Part shown: positions 12,498 through 16,383 of the stretch, piece by piece | Layout of the letters: every line of letters starts with the position of its first letter | How positions within the stretch are numbered: the first letter of the stretch is position 1 | Assembly (NCBI GenBank): GCA_019413955.1 | Contig: DXMX01000042.1 | Location: forward strand, 1 to 16,383 | Source of the DNA: Collinsella sp. | Lineage (GTDB): Bacteria > Actinomycetota > Coriobacteriia > Coriobacteriales > Coriobacteriaceae | DNA: 16,383 bases | Direction of reading: 5' to 3' | The notes under the pieces: model-generated | The model's input: only the letters and a program-made list of their open reading frames with translations | The model's database searches: none | Told to the model about the DNA's origin: nothing | Made by a program: the position numbers and the translations under genes

Positions 12498-15368
12498 TCA
12501 CGCTCCCTGTGCGGCGAGCGCCGCGGTCAGGACGATGCCGGCAATCTTGGCCGCCTTGACGTCGTGTTTGTCGTAATCCTCCAAGGCCACCGAGATGGCG
12601 ACCGTGGGTGAATCGTAAGGTGCAAAGCCAACGAACATCGAGTTGACGTTGGTGCCGCCGGTCTCGGCCGAGCCGGTCTTGCCGCCGACCTTGACGCCGG
12701 GGATCTGGGCATCGGTGCCGGTACCGGACTGGACGACGGCAAGCATGGCCTGCTTGACCTGGTCGGCCGTGGCGGAGCTGACGGCCTGACCCAGCGAGCG
12801 GGACTGCGTGGTCTTCACCACAGTTCCGTCCGGGGCGAGTACCTGGGCTACAAAGTACGGGTCCATGACCACGCCACTGTTAGCGATGGCGGCGGCAATC
12901 ACGGCGTTTTGCATGACGGTGGTCTGCGGCCCGGGCGTGTGGTCCATGCCGACAGGCTGGCCGGCGCCGGCCCAGGCGGTCTCCCACTCGGTCATGAGCG
13001 ACGGGTCGGCCATGATGGAGGCCGCGGAGGTCAGGTCCTGGCCGAGCTTTTGGCCGTAGCCAAAGGCGTTGGCAAACTGCACGAGCGTGTTTGCGCCAAC
13101 TTCGTTTGCCACCTGGCCAAAGACGACGTTGGAGGACACGGCAAAGGCCTGCTGCAGGCTGATGGTGCCGTAGCTCTCGTTGGCATAGTTGGTGACCGGT
13201 GCGTTGCCGATGTCCATGGAGCCGGGCGCCTGGTAGGTGCTGGTAAGGCTGGCAGTACCGGTCTCGAGTGCCGCGGAAAGCGTAACGACCTTAAACGTTG
13301 AGCCCGGCGTGTACAGCGCGTCCATGGCGCGATTGTACATGGAGCCGTCCTCGCCGCCGCCCGTCTGCAGCAGGGCATCGATGCTGGTGTTGTCGTAGGT
13401 GGGCGAGCTGGCACATGCGAGCACCGCGCCGGTACGCGGGTCGATGACCACTACAGCGCCCTTAAAGCCCTTGAGTGCCTGCTCGGCCGCCGTCTGGATG
13501 CGCGAGTCGATGGTGAGCTTGGCGGTGTTGCCCGGCTGGGTCTGGCCCGCGAGCGACGCGATGGCGTTGTTCCAGCTGGAGTAGTCCTTGGAACCGGTGA
13601 GTGTGTCGTTCATGACGCTCTCGATGGCGGTGGTGCCATACTGCTGGCTCACGTAGCCAACCACGTGCGCTGCCAGGTTACCGTTGGGGTAGGAGCGTAC
13701 GTAGGTGCCGTCCTCCTGCTGCAGCGACTCGGCCAGCGTCACGCCGTCGGACGTGATGATGGAGCCGCGCTGGATGTACTTGGAGCGGGCGATGGTGTGG
13801 TTGTTGGTCGGCATGTCCTGATAGTCCTTGGCCTTAATGACCTGGACATAGGTGAGGTTGCCGATAAGGATGGCGAACAGCGCCGTAAAGGCGAGCACCG
13901 CACGGGTTAGACGGTTGGCGAGCGCAACGCGGCCGAGCACACCGGATTCAGGCGTGTCGAGCAGGCGACGGCGCATGCGCGAGCCGACGGAATGGCTGCC
14001 GCTGCCGTAGGAAGACGAGGTGGCAAAGCGCGTGCCCGTCGGGGCGGCGGCAGATGCGACCTGATCATCGGTGATGGCGGCCATAGTGCCGGTGCCGGTA
14101 AGCTCGGCCTCGCGTCCGGTCGCCTCGTCACCGGCGCGCAGCAGGAGCGCGACGATGATAAAGCTTGCCAGCAGCGAGGAGCCGCCCTGGCTCATAAAGG
14201 GCAGGGTGACGCCGGTCAGCGGGATCAGGCGGGTTACGCCGCCCACGATCAAGAAGGCCTGGAAGCTGATGGCGGCCGTAAGGCCCGTGGCGCTAAAGGC
14301 GGCGAGGTCGGATTTAGCGCGGGCAGCTGTGGTCAGGCCGCGAACGGCAAAGAGCATAAACAGGATGAGCACGGCGCCGCCGCCCAAGAGGCCCATCTCC
14401 TCGCCGATAGCCGAGAAGATAAAGTCGGACTCGACGACAGGGATGTTGTTGGCCATGCCGTTGCCGATGCCAACGCCGACCAGACCGCCATCGGCAAGCG
14501 AGAAGAGCGACTGGACGATCTGGTAGCCCTGGCCCTGGGCGTCCTTAAACGGATCGACCCAAACTTGGAAACGCACCTGAACGTGAGACAGGAACTTGTA
14601 GGCGCCCACAGCTCCAACGGCTAAGAGCGCAAGGCCGATAACGACATACGAAAAGCGCCCCGTGGCAACGTAGAGCATCAGCAAGAAGATGGTGTAGAAC
14701 AGCACGGCCGAACCCAGGTCGCGTTCGAAGACGACGACGAGCAGGCACACACCCCACACGGCAAACAGCGGCAGCAGCAGTCGCAGGCGAGGGATCTTAA
14801 GACCTAAGATCTTGCGGTTGGAGATGGAGAGCAGCTCGCGGTTCTCGGCCAGGTACCCGGCTAGGAACAGCACGATAAAGACCTTGGCGAACTCGCCGGG
14901 CTGAATGGTAAAGCCGGCGATGCGAATCCACAGTTTGGAGCCCGAGATCGTGGTGCCGATAAAGATGGGCAGCATCAGCAAGATGATGCCGATGATGCCA
15001 AAGGTGTACTTGTAGCGCATGACCACGTCGAGGTTTTTGACCAGCGCAAGCGTACCTACCATCAACGCCACCGAGATAAACAGGATGACGAGCTGCGAGA
15101 TGGCGAGCGTGGGCGCCAAACGCGTCACAAACGTGATGCCAATGCCCGAAAGCACAAAGACAATGGGCAGGATGGCCGGGTCTGCGCCGGGTGCCAGAAT
15201 GCGCACGGCGATATGCGCCGCGGCGAAGGCGGCAAAGAGGCCGATCGGCACGGCGAGTGTCTCAAACGAGATGGCGGCGCCCGCGGTGAGCACGTACATC
15301 GCATACAGCAGGATGACGGGGAACGCCGAGGCGATGAGCAAGAGCAGCTCGGTGTTGCGGCGACTCAT
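12498..15368 (-). CDS. Fused SEDS glycosyltransferase (RodA/FtsW) and class B penicillin-binding protein
   Basis: One 956-residue frame carries two enzymes of peptidoglycan synthesis. Residues 1-~412 are a polytopic RodA/FtsW polymerase; FQVWVDPFKDAQGQGYQ (267-283) contains the family's conserved Asp (272), and TGVTLPFMSQGGSS (385-398) is the C-terminal signature. A polar linker (~413-487) leads to a single membrane helix (~488-508) and a penicillin-binding protein: SxxK at PGSTFK (Ser 690, Lys 693), SSN (745-747) and KTG (897-899). The topology is consistent: the SEDS part ends inside and the PBP domain is exported. ATG 15368 is chosen because GGGAG lies eight bases upstream and MSRRN begins the conserved part; the 42 upstream in-frame residues overlap the phosphatase gene and look non-coding. 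In mycobacteria rodA and pbpA are adjacent separate genes in this same order. Confidence 0.95.
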   Translation of the reverse strand: MSRRNTELLLLIASAFPVILLYAMYVLTAGAAISFETLAVPIGLFAAFAAAHIAVRILAPGADPAILPIVFVLSGIGITFVTRLAPTLAISQLVILFISVALMVGTLALVKNLDVVMRYKYTFGIIGIILLMLPIFIGTTISGSKLWIRIAGFTIQPGEFAKVFIVLFLAGYLAENRELLSISNRKILGLKIPRLRLLLPLFAVWGVCLLVVVFERDLGSAVLFYTIFLLMLYVATGRFSYVVIGLALLAVGAVGAYKFLSHVQVRFQVWVDPFKDAQGQGYQIVQSLFSLADGGLVGVGIGNGMANNIPVVESDFIFSAIGEEMGLLGGGAVLILFMLFAVRGLTTAARAKSDLAAFSATGLTAAISFQAFLIVGGVTRLIPLTGVTLPFMSQGGSSLLASFIIVALLLRAGDEATGREAELTGTGTMAAITDDQVASAAAPTGTRFATSSSYGSGSHSVGSRMRRRLLDTPESGVLGRVALANRLTRAVLAFTALFAILIGNLTYVQVIKAKDYQDMPTNNHTIARSKYIQRGSIITSDGVTLAESLQQEDGTYVRSYPNGNLAAHVVGYVSQQYGTTAIESVMNDTLTGSKDYSSWNNAIASLAGQTQPGNTAKLTIDSRIQTAAEQALKGFKGAVVVIDPRTGAVLACASSPTYDNTSIDALLQTGGGEDGSMYNRAMDALYTPGSTFKVVTLSAALETGTASLTSTYQAPGSMDIGNAPVTNYANESYGTISLQQAFAVSSNVVFGQVANEVGANTLVQFANAFGYGQKLGQDLTSAASIMADPSLMTEWETAWAGAGQPVGMDHTPGPQTTVMQNAVIAAAIANSGVVMDPYFVAQVLAPDGTVVKTTQSRSLGQAVSSATADQVKQAMLAVVQSGTGTDAQIPGVKVGGKTGSAETGGTNVNSMFVGFAPYDSPTVAISVALEDYDKHDVKAAKIAGIVLTAALAAQGA

Positions 15369-15384
15369 AAGCGGCACTCCCTTT

Positions 15385-16383
15385 CTAATTCTTATCGGAG
15401 GCTTCGGCCTCGGCGGACTGTTCGGCGGTTTTCTCGGAATCTGATTCGGAGGTCGATCCCTGATTGGTGTTGTCGCGAATCGTCTGCGCGTCAATCACCT
15501 GGCGGGTCTGCTCCTCGTCGATCTGGTGGCGGTATTTGGATATCGTGTCCTGCGCATCGTCGACACTTGTTTGCGGAATGCCCGCCTTGAGGCGGTTTTG
15601 CGTGTCTTCGGGCAGGTCGGACAGCTTGATGCTGGTTTCGCTTTCGAGCCAGTGGAGCTTGAGTCCGAGCGGCTTGCCGGGCAGGCCGCGCCAGACGGCG
15701 ACATTGCCCTGGTAGGTACCCAGGTAGTACGAGCCGGTGACACCCGTGTAGGCCCAGATGCCAGCTGCCAGCACAAAGACGAGGGCCAGAATGGCGGCGA
15801 TAGTAATGTTGCGGCGACGCACGCGCTGCGCCTCGCGCATAACGCCATCGTCAACCAGGTCAACGACTACTACGGTCACGTTGTCGTGGCCGCCGGCGGC
15901 AAGCGCAGCGTCCACTAGGTTGTCGACGCAGATTTGCGCGGTTGAGGACTGCGTGGCGATGTTCTCGATATCGCTATCGGGAATCATGCTCGAAAGGCCG
16001 TCAGAGCACAGGATCAGGCGGTCGCCTTCCTCGATATGCAGAGTGAAGTGGTCGGCATACATGGCGGGGTCCGAGCCCAGCGCACGGGTGATGACCGAAC
16101 GGTTGGGGTGGACGCGAGCCTCGTCTGCCGTAATCTCGCCGGCGTCCACGAGTTCTTCCACATAGGAGTGGTCGCGGGTCACGCGGATGAGCGTGCCCTC
16201 GTGGAGCAGGTAGGCGCGCGAGTCGCCCACGTGGGCGATGGCGAGCGTATCGTTTTCGATATAGGCGCAAGTGGCTGTGCAGCCCATGCCGGGCTTGCCC
16301 AGGCCATTCAAGGCGGCCTCGATTACGGTGGCGTTAGCGGCCTCGACGGCTGCCGCCAGGCGTGCGGCGTCGGCGGACTGCGG
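15385..16383 (-). CDS. pstP: PP2C-type Ser/Thr phosphatase (PstP), 5' end beyond window
   Basis: The frame is open to the right edge (332 residues visible), so the N-terminal motif with the first metal-binding Asp is not in view. PP2C motifs present are GMGCTAT, HVGDSRAYL, RVTRDHS, RALGSD, LILCSDGLS and GGHDNVTVVVVD, which supply metal-binding Asp residues. After residue ~185 of the visible part come a basic stretch (RVRRRN), one membrane helix (ITIAAILALVFVLAAGIWAY) and an extracytoplasmic tail with YYLGTYQGNVAVWRG, as in mycobacterial PstP, then an acidic, low-complexity end. It should reverse the PASTA kinase's phosphorylation. The stop lies 16 bp before the SEDS-PBP start, so the two are co-transcribed. 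FHA-domain genes would be expected beyond the right edge by analogy. Confidence 0.95.
   Translation of the reverse strand, partial: PQSADAARLAAAVEAANATVIEAALNGLGKPGMGCTATCAYIENDTLAIAHVGDSRAYLLHEGTLIRVTRDHSYVEELVDAGEITADEARVHPNRSVITRALGSDPAMYADHFTLHIEEGDRLILCSDGLSSMIPDSDIENIATQSSTAQICVDNLVDAALAAGGHDNVTVVVVDLVDDGVMREAQRVRRRNITIAAILALVFVLAAGIWAYTGVTGSYYLGTYQGNVAVWRGLPGKPLGLKLHWLESETSIKLSDLPEDTQNRLKAGIPQTSVDDAQDTISKYRHQIDEEQTRQVIDAQTIRDNTNQGSTSESDSEKTAEQSAEAEASDKN

Overview
The window looks like a chromosome segment of a gut-type Coriobacteriia (Actinomycetota), probably Collinsella or a close relative. This placement is inference. It rests on the high G+C content, the actinobacterial phosphatase / SEDS / penicillin-binding protein / PASTA-kinase gene order at the right end, the Firmicutes-like mannose PTS, and the anaerobe-type flavin/iron-sulfur enzyme. 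No marker gene fixes the species.

Layout, left to right. (1) 1-593, minus: N-terminal part of an unrecognised single-pass membrane protein that runs off the left edge. (2) 726-5533: a redox module. A DUF5692-type multi-spanning membrane protein (minus) lies downstream of a TetR-family regulator (minus). Both diverge from a 925-residue protein carrying several iron-sulfur motifs and a GltD-like FAD/NAD(P)H reductase core (plus). The intergenic region holds two perfect 15-bp palindromes, centres 23 bp apart, that look like TetR operators. The module's substrate is unknown; it is the best candidate here for an undescribed system. (3) 5630-6055: a solitary hypA (nickel insertion for hydrogenase), flanked by two hairpins that share a stem core and a loop core. 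(4) 6442-9724: a mannose-family PTS operon (fused IIAB, IIC, IID), then a ManO/DUF956 gene placed behind a terminator-like hairpin that overlaps a promoter-like sequence. (5) 9725-10403: non-coding. It holds three tandem 62-bp repeats, tRNA-Arg(CCT), and a rearranged patch with a second direct copy of the tRNA 3' end plus its terminator and an inverted tRNA fragment. (6) 10312-16383, minus: a cell-envelope growth operon read right to left: PP2C phosphatase (5' end beyond the right edge), a SEDS glycosyltransferase fused to a class B penicillin-binding protein, and a Ser/Thr kinase with four PASTA domains.

How the parts work together. In the last block, kinase and phosphatase are expected to set opposing phosphorylation of growth and division proteins, while the fusion couples glycan polymerisation with cross-linking. 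The PTS operon imports and phosphorylates hexoses of the mannose/glucose type. The TetR module is expected to be derepressed by a small molecule, releasing a cytoplasmic iron-sulfur flavoprotein together with a membrane partner; the link between the two is inferred only from shared control.
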